Of a stretch of DNA of 64,000 nucleotides, positions 34,405 through 43,710 are shown one piece after another. A program made the translations under genes and the position numbers. Numbering within the stretch: position 1 is the first letter of the stretch; each line of letters starts with the position of its first letter. The stretch is from positions 1-64,000 of the forward strand of contig NZ_FQTX01000004.1 of the NCBI RefSeq assembly GCF_900129045.1. The letters run 5' to 3'. This stretch comes from Bifidobacterium merycicum DSM 6492. Lineage in GTDB: Bacteria; Actinomycetota; Actinomycetes; Actinomycetales; Bifidobacteriaceae. The notes beneath the pieces are model-generated. The model was not told the DNA's origin. It saw only the letters and a program-made list of their open reading frames with translations, and searched no databases.

Positions 34405-37400
34405 ATGAGTACGCAATCCATGCTTGACCAATTCCAAAAATGGCATGACGATTACCGTGCCTCCCTGGCGCCGTCCCCGTTGGAGGACATCAACCAGCTC
34501 AGCGCCCAGCTCGACATGACGCACGCGCATCCTTCGGGCGTGGCCCAGCTGTTCGCGGCCGGTCATGTGACACTGGAATCGATGTTCCGTGACAACGGCA
34601 TGCTTCGTGCAGCGGAGCGCCGTCTCGGACGTGTGCTGGACAGTCAGGCGGCCAAGAAGCGCGTCAGCGGTGTGGCGGAACTGTCACTGATCGTCGGCGT
34701 CGCGACATGGAGGGGCAGTGCGCTGCCGGTGCTGCTGTACCCGGTCGAGGTGAGCCGCAGCGAGCAGCTCGGCCACTCGTCCCTGAGGTTCACCGGCAAA
34801 GTGTCGCTGAACTCGGCGCTCGTCTCCCGTCTGCACGCGTCCGGCGTCTTCATCGATGAGGATCGTCTGTTGGACAGCTCCAACTACCGTTCCGGTTCGC
34901 CGGAAACGTCGGCCATCTTCACCTCCATCACCAATGAGGCCAAGACGCGCATCGATGACTTCTCCGTCGAACGCCGCATCATCCTCGGTTGTTTCATGGA
35001 ACCGTCTGCGCTGATTCTTGCGGAAACGCAGCGCATCATCGACAGACTTGGCGGCGGTCCGAGCGGCAACGTGCTGCTCGACGCCCTCGCGGGCGACGAA
35101 CGCTCCCGTGCCGAATTGGGCAAGGCATCCATCCCCGAATACAGCCCGTTCGACGCCGACCCGCATTCGGAATACGAGGTGGGCGATGTCGACAACACCG
35201 TGCGTTACGCCGCGCAGCTGGCGGCATCCGGCCGCAGCATCGTCGTGGATTCCGCATCCGGCAACGATACCGCCGAACGTGCGGCGGCCATCGCCTCACG
35301 ATGCGTGATGAACGGCCGTTCTGTGCTCTACGTGCCTGGCATGGCGGAGCAGAAGCGGCGCTTCCTGCAGGCCATGCACGCCAATGAGATGACGGGCATG
35401 GTGCTGGATATCGCCGACGAGGATTCCAGCACCAGCATCGATAGGCAGCTTATCGCCGCGGTCGGCTTCCAGGCCGGAGTGGCCAGCCAGCATTTCGACC
35501 AGTTGTCCGATGAATTGGTCGGTGTGCGTTCCCGTCTCACACGCTATTTGGGAGACCTGCACGGCGTCAACGAGAAGTGGGGCGTCTCCGCCTACCAGAC
35601 CATCCAGAACCTGGCATCGATTTCCATGTATCCCACCCATCCCGCCACGCATGTGCGCCTTTCCGAAGCTTCGGCGCGTCAGATCGGCGACAATCTGGAC
35701 GAGTGGGCGGCCAAGCTTCAGCGTGCCGGCGAGCTCGGCGAATATACGCTCGGACCGGACGACACCGCCTGGTATAAGGCTTCGATCACCAACGAGCAGG
35801 ACGCCGTGAACGCCTACCAGCGTGTGGTCGATCTGCTGCAGAAGGTATTCCCCGCGGTGCGCGAGCATGTGAGCATCACCGCACAGACCTGCGGATTCCC
35901 CGTGCCGACCACAGCCCGTGAATGGACGCGCCAGATCACGGTGCTCAAGAATCTGAGGCGCGTGCTCGACGTGTTCCAGCCGGAGATCTTCGAACGTGAC
36001 ATCGATGCGATGATCGAGGCGAGCAAGTCCAAGGAGCAGCGCAAGGCCGAAGGCGCGAGCATGGGCTTCTGGGAGCGTCGCCGCCATGTGCGCGAAGCGA
36101 AATCCCTGCTGCGCGTGGGCGCCCAGGTCGAGAACCTGCATGATGCGCTCATCGTCGTGAAGAAGCAGGGTGAACAGTGGCATGCGCTGGTACCGCACGG
36201 CGGATGGCCCGTGCTGCCGCAGCGCCTCGACCAGATGATCTCCATCCAGGAGACCATGTCCGAAGACATCACCGCGCTCGACACCGTGCTGAGCACCACG
36301 CCGCGTGGCGGCGAACTTGAGGCGAAGGACTTCAACGACGTCGAAGCCAGACTCAAGGGACTGTACGACGATCACATGTCCCTCGACACCCTGCCCGAGC
36401 GTTGCTGCCTCGAAAACGAATTCCAGGCGGCCGGACTGAACGATCTCGTGGCCGATCTGAGTGAGCGTCGGGTGGGCATCGATGCGGTCGGTGCCGAACT
36501 GCAGCTCGCGTGGTGGACCACCGTGTTCGAGGATATCGTGCACTCCTCGCCGATCATCTCCAATCAGGATGGTTCCGCGCTCGCCTCGGTGACCGAACGT
36601 TTCGAACAGGTCGATGTGGAGCATGTGCGTTCCATCGGCCCGATGATCGCGCAGGAATCCATGCGCCGACTGTGCGATCTGCTGTTCTCTCGTACGCAGG
36701 AAGCCAACATGCTGCACACACAGCTGGCCGGCCAGACCAAGGTGACATTGGACAACCTGCGTCGTGAACATCGTGAGATCCTCTCGACATCGAAGCCGAT
36801 TCTCATGGCCACGCCCGACACGCTCGCATCCCTGACCGAGCCGACCGTGCTCGCCGACGTCGCCATCGTCGACGCATGCGCGCACATCCCGGCCATCCAG
36901 CTGCTGAGCATCGTCTCGCGTGTCAAGCAGATCGTGATCATCGCGCATCGCAACACCGTCACATGCGAAAGCCTCAAGCAGATGATCGACGTGCTGCCCC
37001 AGATCAAAGTCAAGGCGCGCCCGACCAAGCGTTCCCTCACTCTGGCCGCCTTCCTCGAATCCGCAGGCTACGGCGAAGTACATTACGACGCATGCACCGA
37101 ACCGGTTCGCGGCCACGTGACCTACCACGGGTTGGACGCCAACGGCACCCCGGCGCTCAACACCGGCCTGGTGGAATCCAGCCAGCAGGAAATCGCCGAG
37201 GTCGTGCGCATCATCACCGAACGTGCGGCCGGTTTCGCCATCGTCCCGACCACATACATGCTCACCGTGGTGACGCTCACCGATTCCTTCCGCATCCGGC
37301 TCGGCGCCGAGCTGAAGGCGCTCGCGGCCAAGGACAAGGCCATGGGCACGTTCCTGCGCCATGTGCGGCTGATCGGCATCCACGAGGTCGCCGGCGCGCA

Positions 37401-38004
37401 GGCGACGGATGTGATTCTCTCGCTGTGCTATGCGAAAACCGCGCACGGACGTCTGCTGCAGCAGTTCGGTGCGTTGGAGGAGCCGGGCGGCCGTGGCATG
37501 CTGCTGGATGCGTTGGCGTTGGCCGATCGCAATGTCGATATCGTCAGTGCCTTCGGTCCGGCGGATATGGATGATGAACGCATCCATCAGCCCGGTGTGA
37601 AGCTGTTGAAGACCATGCTGACCTGGGCCGAACGCCTTGACGGTGAGGATATTCGCCCGGCCGAATCCGAGTATGGGCGCAACGTGCTGCTTAACGATCT
37701 GGCGGATCGTATTCGCAACCGTGGCCTGAACGTCGCCGTGAACTACGGGTTCAAGCGCGGCATCACCATCCCGATGGTGGTCGGTCTGAAGGATAAGCCG
37801 TATGCGTTGGCCGTGCTCACCGATGACATCGACTTCATGTCGATCCAGTCCACGCGTGAACGTCATCGCATGCTGTCCGCCGACCTGATGACGCTGGGCT
37901 GGTCCGTCGCCTCCGTGTGGAGCGTCGGCGCATTCGTCAATCCTGAGAAGGAAGTCGACCGACTGGTGTCGCAGCTCGCCGACCTGTACCGGGGGCTCGA
38001 ATGA
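34405..38004 (+). CDS. Large protein with superfamily 1 helicase and nuclease-like architecture but catalytic motifs lost
   Basis: A 1199-residue cytoplasmic protein. Its layout follows large actinobacterial SF1 helicases that end in a PD-(D/E)XK-like domain (MTES_1575 type). Where the P-loop GPPGTGKT is expected (about residue 280) it reads VVDSASGNDT. The DExx box (residue 823 on) reads VDACAHIP, and the GDxxQLPP motif reads AHRNTV. Surrounding segments (GRSVLYVPG, VLADVAIVDA, RVKQIVIIAH) keep the fold pattern. The C-terminal about 95 residues (NRGLNVAVNYGF to WSVGAFVNPE) resemble the nuclease domain without a clear D-ExK set. A central coiled region is present. The start is ATG 34405 (AGGAAAG 11 bases upstream); a GTG at 34393 overlapping the FHA stop is the alternative. 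Likely a structural pseudo-helicase. Confidence 0.75.
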   Translation: MSTQSMLDQFQKWHDDYRASLAPSPLEDINQLSAQLDMTHAHPSGVAQLFAAGHVTLESMFRDNGMLRAAERRLGRVLDSQAAKKRVSGVAELSLIVGVATWRGSALPVLLYPVEVSRSEQLGHSSLRFTGKVSLNSALVSRLHASGVFIDEDRLLDSSNYRSGSPETSAIFTSITNEAKTRIDDFSVERRIILGCFMEPSALILAETQRIIDRLGGGPSGNVLLDALAGDERSRAELGKASIPEYSPFDADPHSEYEVGDVDNTVRYAAQLAASGRSIVVDSASGNDTAERAAAIASRCVMNGRSVLYVPGMAEQKRRFLQAMHANEMTGMVLDIADEDSSTSIDRQLIAAVGFQAGVASQHFDQLSDELVGVRSRLTRYLGDLHGVNEKWGVSAYQTIQNLASISMYPTHPATHVRLSEASARQIGDNLDEWAAKLQRAGELGEYTLGPDDTAWYKASITNEQDAVNAYQRVVDLLQKVFPAVREHVSITAQTCGFPVPTTAREWTRQITVLKNLRRVLDVFQPEIFERDIDAMIEASKSKEQRKAEGASMGFWERRRHVREAKSLLRVGAQVENLHDALIVVKKQGEQWHALVPHGGWPVLPQRLDQMISIQETMSEDITALDTVLSTTPRGGELEAKDFNDVEARLKGLYDDHMSLDTLPERCCLENEFQAAGLNDLVADLSERRVGIDAVGAELQLAWWTTVFEDIVHSSPIISNQDGSALASVTERFEQVDVEHVRSIGPMIAQESMRRLCDLLFSRTQEANMLHTQLAGQTKVTLDNLRREHREILSTSKPILMATPDTLASLTEPTVLADVAIVDACAHIPAIQLLSIVSRVKQIVIIAHRNTVTCESLKQMIDVLPQIKVKARPTKRSLTLAAFLESAGYGEVHYDACTEPVRGHVTYHGLDANGTPALNTGLVESSQQEIAEVVRIITERAAGFAIVPTTYMLTVVTLTDSFRIRLGAELKALAAKDKAMGTFLRHVRLIGIHEVAGAQATDVILSLCYAKTAHGRLLQQFGALEEPGGRGMLLDALALADRNVDIVSAFGPADMDDERIHQPGVKLLKTMLTWAERLDGEDIRPAESEYGRNVLLNDLADRIRNRGLNVAVNYGFKRGITIPMVVGLKDKPYALAVLTDDIDFMSIQSTRERHRMLSADLMTLGWSVASVWSVGAFVNPEKEVDRLVSQLADLYRGLE

Positions 38005-38237
38005 GCGAGGAAATGCGCGACGAGGGCGAAACGCCACAGGTATACAGTGCGACGCGGCGCACGCCACGCAAGCATAAGCGCGTGGTACGGCAGGGGACGG
38101 AACTGTTCGATGCCGATGGCGTCAAACTCGAACCCTCCGACATGATGACCGAACGCCAGCGCGATGCGGATGACGACAAGCGCATTCTCACCGAGCTGCC
38201 GCCGCATTGGGCGCAGTTCAGCGAGCGAGGGCACTGA
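38001..38237 (+). CDS. 78-residue charged protein, last gene of the FHA operon
   Basis: Its ATG overlaps the stop of the helicase-like gene (ATGA, 38001-38004), so it is translationally coupled. The sequence is highly charged: an acidic start, a basic patch (TRRTPRKHKRVVRQG) and an acidic second half with DDDKRILTELPPHWAQF. There is no signal peptide, membrane helix or known domain. The tight coupling suggests it works with the two preceding proteins; a function cannot be assigned. Confidence 0.75.
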   Translation: MSEEMRDEGETPQVYSATRRTPRKHKRVVRQGTELFDADGVKLEPSDMMTERQRDADDDKRILTELPPHWAQFSERGH

Positions 38238-38318
38238 GCCTTGTCTCGCCCTTGCCCTGGCCTCGCTTCGATTCGCTGCGTGGCGCATGGCATGAGGCAT
38301 AGTGCGACGCAATGGCAA

Positions 38319-38372
38319 AGCCTCCCGCTTGCCGCTCTCAACAAGTTGAGAACGGCAAGCGGGAGGCTTTTT
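38319..38372. terminator. Long hairpin terminator between convergent genes
   Basis: Arms around GCCTCCCGCTTGCCG (38320-38334) and CGGCAAGCGGGAGGC (38353-38367), extended by AAG/CTT, close a loop that itself contains CTCAAC/GTTGAG pairing. CTTTTTAT follows. It ends the FHA operon and could also serve the convergent minus-strand unit. Confidence 0.85.
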
Positions 38373-38462
38373 ATGCACCGTCACCTGTAGTCGGGGAGGG
38401 GGTATCGGTCCATCGGACAATCAACCGACGAACCGATACCCCCGAACGGCGCCATTCACCTG

Positions 38463-41400
38463 CTACTTGCGTTGGCGCCGCGACGAGGCTTTGGCCACGG
38501 TCAGCACCGTGACTCCCGCCAAGGCGAGTGCGATCGCCAGCATGAAGGGCACTGCGGTGCCGGTTCTCATCAGCGCCTTCGTGGCGGTTGCGGCGTTACC
38601 TTGCTGCCGGCTCTCCGGTGCTGAGGGCTTGTCGGGCGTGCTCGGGTCGCTGGGGGGCACCGGCGACGGGGAAACGTCGAGGATCTTCGTCATCGCGTAG
38701 TTGAGTCGCATTCCGGCTGTTTCACTCGTGGCAGGGGTGACGTATGCCCAGCGGCCGTAAAGCCATCCGATTGCCTGTTGCCGGGGATCGATGCCGGTTA
38801 CGGACACTGTCTTCATGTCCGAGGAAATCAGGGTGGTGATGGTCCGCAGTATTTCCGTTCGATCGTGAATCTGCCGGCACACCAGTGCCAGATAGCCATT
38901 GGGAGCCGCTTGAAGATTGAATGTTTTGGAATAAGAATCGTCGAATAAGGTTGGATCGTTCAGTTGCACGCGTCCGTTCTGCTTGCCCTTGGCATCGAAT
39001 CGGGTGATGAAATACCGTGCTTCGGCGTTTTCCGGTTTATCTTCCAGTTCGACGGTGAGCATGTATGCCGCATTATCCATGACGGTCGCCGCCATAACGT
39101 CATGGGTCTGCGCCACGAGGGTCGAGCGCGTGGCGGGCACGACCTTGTAGGTCCATGGCTCCTGCGCGGTTGAAGATGTGCCTGATGATGTACCGCTGTG
39201 CGTCAGAATCGCCTGCTCCAACGTCTTTCCCTGTACGAACAGTGCGGAACGTCCCTGCTTGCCTGTTACGGGGTCAGTGAAATACCCCTCGCCGGTTCCG
39301 GAGAGCGGGACGATGACCGGCGTACCACTTTGGGTTTCAAGCAGTTGCGCGGTGCCCTTGGAATAGGTGACCTGTACCGTTCCGTCGCTTTGCGGTGTCA
39401 GCATCGTCAGTTCGGAACCGGTGTAGTCGTATTTCGTCACATACAGCATGCTGTCGCCCGCACGAAGCAGCGATTGCGCCGGTCGTGCCGTATCGGTGTA
39501 GGCGATCATGCTGTTCGATGCCATGTCGATCCAATAGGTCAAGTAGGAATTCGTGGATTCGAAGGTGTTGAAAGTCGCTTCGAGGATATTGTTCCGCAGG
39601 CTGATATGGGCAAAATCGGAAATCGACGACGTTGTCCCGGCGAGCGGTATTTCCTTGACGGTGGGTTCGGCGGTAGCCGTGTCGCCGAAGCTCACGACGT
39701 GCAGTGTCGCACCGACTCGGAACACCATATATTTTCTGCCTTGCTCATCGGAGAGCATATTCGTCGCGGTGGCTAGCACGTAGGAATGATCCCCATGCCA
39801 TGAGTAGGTTCCGGTCTTCTCGATGTTCTCCACGGGGCCACTTTCACCGGTACGGTGATTCTCTCGGAGGTGACCGTTTTGCCATCCTTGATCCCGAGGA
39901 TGAACGTTCCTTTGGGGAAGGTGAAGGAACATGATAAGGAACATGATGATGTCGTGGTGAGCGTTCCAACGGGCAGTTGATAATCCAGCGTGATGATATC
40001 GCCATCGCCGTTGATGTCGAAATCGACATCGAAATCCTTGCCGTTGACGGTGAGGATCGCCTGGGAATAGGGATCCGTCTTCGCCACCCGTGCGCTGGTT
40101 TTGAGCTTGTAGGCGTCTGCGCCGATGATGCCTCTGCTCATCAATGTGTCGGTGATGGTGAATGCCTGGGGAATCTCATGACCGCTGTCGTTGTAGGAGA
40201 TGGCAACGGTGGCGCCGAGCGCGTTGATGCTGGTCACGGTGATATCGATGCCGGTGAAGCCCGAGGCGGCCAGATCATGGAAATTCGTCGACGGCGTGGT
40301 CGAGCCGTTGATGTGGTCGCCTTGTTTCAGATCGGTGGAGCCATCATGATTGGGTGCTTGGGTCATGTCCACAAGTTCGATGACTTGGTTGTGCGCTTCG
40401 GTGGAAGAGATATTGGAATGGGTGAACACCCGCGAATCATTCAGCTCGGCCTGTACACGGTACAGACGCAGCATCGGACGGCTCATCACGGATTGATTGC
40501 CTACGGCATCATCGTATTGCAACACATAGTATGACGAGAACCTGCCTTCGCTCCCCAGCAATGCCGGGGCGGCGGAAATCGCCACGATGCTGCCCTGCTG
40601 GCGCATATCCTCGTAATCAAGCGAGGTGACCGCCTGACTCACTGAAGCCATGTGCTCGGCGTCGGCGTTGTCGCGTTTCACCGTGACTCCGTCCTGATTC
40701 ACCACGATGCGCGTCACATGGTCGTCGTCGATCCATCCCAGCAGCCATTTCGAGAACCCTCAGTGGTCGCCGATATTGTCATTCATCATGTCATTGGTGT
40801 TCATGCCCTTATTGGGCGTGAATGTTGTCGGGTTGGAGTAATAGTCGATCAGACCAGGCGCATGGCCGGTTTCATGGATGATGGTCTGCGCCCCGCCTAC
40901 GGTGTTTAAGGCGAGCGCAACGTGACGATGTTGCACAGCTCCTTGCCATCGAATATCAGTCCCTCGTTGGCATTGGACTCGTAACTCCACCAAGTACCGC
41001 CCCATCCGCTGTCCGGTCCGGCGAAATGCATGTACACCAAGTCGATGCGACCGTCGTTATTGCCGTCGAACTGGCTGAAATCGACGGTGGTGTCAAGGGC
41101 GCGCAATGCCTCCACGGTCACATCGCTGGTGTCGTTGTATTCGCCGCGGTTATGTGTGGCATGGTAGTCGAACGCCTGACCGGTGAAGCTGAGCTTGCCG
41201 TAGGAGGACCGCTGATAGTAGGAATTGAGGCTTTCATAGGGGTGGAAGTCCTGATTCGTGCCGTCGATCAGCGTCTGCAACGCCTCCAGACTGTCGCCTT
41301 GCGCGAACTTTTCGTCGGGGAAATCCACGCGGAGGGCGACCACCTTGGCCACACCGGTACGGCCCAGGCCAATCCGCTGGCCGAGCCCGATGGACTCGGG

Positions 41401-41790
41401 GCTTTTCTCATTGGGATCCTGCGGATCGAACGAAGTGTTGAGCGGCGCGTCGGATACCAGCGTCGATGCGTTCGACTGGCTTGTGGCCTGCCCGGTTGTG
41501 TTGTGATCGGTTGCGGCTGCGCTCTGACCGGCCTGACTTGCCTCGGTCTGATGAGCGCCGCGCTGTTCCGTTGCATCCTGTTCCGCCGTGCTCTGTTCAG
41601 CGGCGGTCTGCGCCAGCTGCGTCGCCTGTGAAGCCGCGACAGCCTCATCTGACGTGGTGCCGTTCATGCCATCCTGTGCCATGGCCGGTACGCTTGTCAG
41701 CGCACACCCGCATATCAGCAGCGCCGTGGTCGTGATCATTGCCGCGATGCGTCTGATACGCGCGGCACCGGTACCGTTTCCTGTTTCCAT
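38463..41790 (-). pseudogene. Decayed surface-anchored M6-family (immune inhibitor A-like) metalloprotease
   Basis: Three frames on the minus strand join into one about 1100-residue protein. The 5' part (41790 to about 40920) has a signal peptide (ITTTALLICGCALTSVPAMA), a Gln/Ala/Thr-rich stretch and the start of the protease domain (VALRVDFPDEKF, YYQRSSYGKL). A frameshift near 40905-40935 precedes the zinc motif HETGH (40862-40876). An in-frame TGA at 40760-40762 interrupts GDH-GFSKWLLGW. A second frameshift near 39825-39850 precedes the C-terminal region, which ends LMRTG, a membrane helix (residues FMLAIALALAGVTVL) and RRQRK, a sortase-like anchor with Pro replaced by Met. Three independent lesions argue for real decay, though sequencing error at the two frameshifts cannot be excluded from one sequence. 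Confidence 0.8.
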
Positions 41791-41897
41791 GGGTTTCCCT
41801 CTTTCATTTCCTTGAAGGCCCCCGAATCAACATTGATACCGGACATGCGGGATCGATAAGGCACTACGGTAGTCCATGCGACGAATGGGTTGTGTCG

Positions 41898-42563
41898 CTA
41901 TCGATATACCGCGACGATCACCCCCGTTTCCGCGGCCATCATCACCCTCATCGCCACGGTCGGCTCCAGTATGAGCGACAGTGTTCTCCTCCCATGTCCG
42001 CCTTGTCCGCTGTGTTCGTCATCGTCGTTGCTCCCCGTTCCCATCACGATTGCGTGCTCCGCCAAAGTGCAGGCGACGGGTTCCGCCGGATTCGGTTGTG
42101 CTTGGTCGCAGCCCGCCGAGGACATGAGCGATACGGTGTCTCCGGGTATCAGTGTGTCGACGCTGTTCGCCACGGTGATGTCGAGCACGGTGTGCCCGGA
42201 TGCGACCGATGGGGCGTTGCCCACGTCGGCGGCGTATAGCGGTTGCCCGGTTTCGATATGCGACTGGGCGATGGCGCCCTCCGCTTCGGATGCGGCGTGG
42301 AGAGCCCTGTTGGCGATGGATGATGCGGGAACACGTGTCAGGGCGACGTCGCCCTGACGGATGGTCGCGCCGCGTGCGATGGACGAGACGGCCGTGACGA
42401 CCGTATCCGTGCCGGTGATGGCATCCAAGGCATGCAGGAAACCGAATGCGGCCATGCAGATGCAGACCACGGTGGCGATTCGCGCAAGCTTCGCGCGTCG
42501 CCGTCGAGCCCCCAGCGTGGGGGCGGTGAGCAAGGACCATGGCGGTGCGTTGACATTCTTCAT
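41898..42563 (-). CDS. SAF-domain membrane protein (CpaB/RcpC-like)
   Basis: A 221-residue protein with a basic cytoplasmic N-terminus (LGARRRRAKLARI), one membrane helix (IATVVCICMAAFGFLHAL) and an extracytoplasmic SAF domain (VVTAVSSIARGATIRQGDVALTRVP, then GQPLYAADVG). A later LVPGDTVSL-like segment (LIPGDTVSLMS) is typical of the CpaB pilus-assembly branch, but no pilus genes are near. In actinobacteria such a gene commonly sits beside the FmdB-like gene. The chosen start is ATG 42563 (MKNVNAPP); the frame is open further upstream to 42623 but that part is not convincing. Function unknown. Confidence 0.78.
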   Translation of the reverse strand: MKNVNAPPWSLLTAPTLGARRRRAKLARIATVVCICMAAFGFLHALDAITGTDTVVTAVSSIARGATIRQGDVALTRVPASSIANRALHAASEAEGAIAQSHIETGQPLYAADVGNAPSVASGHTVLDITVANSVDTLIPGDTVSLMSSAGCDQAQPNPAEPVACTLAEHAIVMGTGSNDDDEHSGQGGHGRRTLSLILEPTVAMRVMMAAETGVIVAVYR

Positions 42564-42727
42564 ACCGCCATGGTCAGGGAGGGAAGGTGCGTGCGCAAGC
42601 CCAACGGGCATTGTGGATTGCACCCTCCCGTTTCTTCACCGTTCGTTCACGAGACGTACCCGGAAATCGGGAATCGGAACGACCGGAACAAATCGGGACG
42701 AATCGGAATGCGAACTGAAGGTACGCC

Positions 42728-42907
42728 TCAGCTCTTGTCGGTGCGGTAGAAGCCGGATCCCTTGAACTCGATCGGCACCGCGGAATACACCTTGCGGACC
42801 TGCTCCTCGCCGCATTCGGGGCAGACGGTGATCGGGTCGTCGTTGAAGGACTGGTACTTCGTGAAGTCGTAGCCGCAGTTCTTGCAGCGGTAATGATAGG
42901 TAGGCAT
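42728..42907 (-). CDS. FmdB-family zinc-ribbon protein, short form
   Basis: A 59-residue protein starting MPTYHYRCKNCGYDF. Two CxxC pairs (CKNC and CPEC) form a zinc ribbon, and it ends in the family signature FKGSGFYRTDKS. AGGAGGAG lies five bases before the ATG. The mycobacterial homologue Rv0991c (Ruc) is described as a redox-regulated chaperone; it has a longer disordered tail that is missing here. It sits between the SAF protein and 5-formyl-THF cyclo-ligase genes, the same order as in mycobacteria, and the three probably form one minus-strand unit. Confidence 0.9.
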   Translation of the reverse strand: MPTYHYRCKNCGYDFTKYQSFNDDPITVCPECGEEQVRKVYSAVPIEFKGSGFYRTDKS

Positions 42908-43016
42908 GTCACTCCTCCTGAAAAGACGTCTTACTCGGGTTGCAACCGTTCATATCCTAGTCATTGTCCTGACACGGTAGGCGGTCGTTCCGGTCGGCGG
43001 TCATCCCGTGCGGCGG

Positions 43017-43610
43017 TCATCCGACGGACGTGGCGATGGGCGTATAGCCGTCCGGGGTGAGCGTGGCGGTCACGGGAACGTCATGCGGTTCACGCGGCAG
43101 CGGGGGAGCGCAGACTTCCCAAGGCCAGCACACGGCCACAAGCGGGGCTCCCGGAACGCAATGCGTCAGCGCCCGGTCATACCAGCCGCCGCCCCTGCCC
43201 AAACGGTTCCCCCACGCATCGACGAGCAGGGCGGGAAGCAGGATCAGCGACGCGGATTCGAGAATGTTCGCGGGCAGCGTAGCGCCTGACGGTTCCTGTG
43301 GTCGGCGCTCGCCGTAATCCTCGAACGGCGCATCGGAGTATTCGCCCCAGCCGATTTCCAGCCCCGCCCCGAGCCGCGGCAGCAATATGCGGTGCCCATG
43401 TTCGGCGAGCGTATGCAATAGTGGCCTCGTCTCGACCTCCGACCCCATGGAGACATAAGCGGCCACGGTGCATCGGCGGTCGGGCAGCGGCAGTCCGCCG
43501 ATGCACCGTGCGATGGTTTCGCCGGCGTGCAGCCGTTGCGCGGCGGTGGTGGTTTTGCGCCGTGCGATGGCGTTCTTACGCAGCGCCTGTTTCGTTTCAT
43601 TCGCTTCCAT
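43017..43610 (-). CDS. 5-formyltetrahydrofolate cyclo-ligase
   Basis: Converts 5-formyl-THF to 5,10-methenyl-THF with ATP, returning a storage folate to the one-carbon pool. The 197-residue protein has the N-terminal basic RKNAIARRK element, the substrate region YVSMGSEVETRPLL, and the signature LLPALLVDAWGNRLGRGGGWYDRAL, in which GRGGGWYD is the nucleotide/metal site. The start is taken at MEANETKQALRK (43610); an open extension to 43700 is not conserved. It is divergent from the RimJ-like acetyltransferase 100 bases away. Confidence 0.92.
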   Translation of the reverse strand: MEANETKQALRKNAIARRKTTTAAQRLHAGETIARCIGGLPLPDRRCTVAAYVSMGSEVETRPLLHTLAEHGHRILLPRLGAGLEIGWGEYSDAPFEDYGERRPQEPSGATLPANILESASLILLPALLVDAWGNRLGRGGGWYDRALTHCVPGAPLVAVCWPWEVCAPPLPREPHDVPVTATLTPDGYTPIATSVG

Positions 43611-43710
43611 GTCTGCCAGCATACCGACGCCGCTTGCCGCCTGCCGTTCGACTGCTCGGCTTGCGGCCATCGGTCCCGTTTGTCGTGCGAACGATGGCAC
43701 AATAGGGGGC

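Noticed and set aside
34685..35330. Active ATP-dependent helicase or restriction enzyme
   Set aside because: The P-loop, DExx and GDxxQ motifs are all replaced, so catalysis is not supported despite the overall layout.
38463..41790. Programmed frameshifting or several small genes instead of a pseudogene
   Set aside because: No slippery sequence plus pseudoknot was apparent, an in-frame TGA is also present, and the pieces join into one known architecture.
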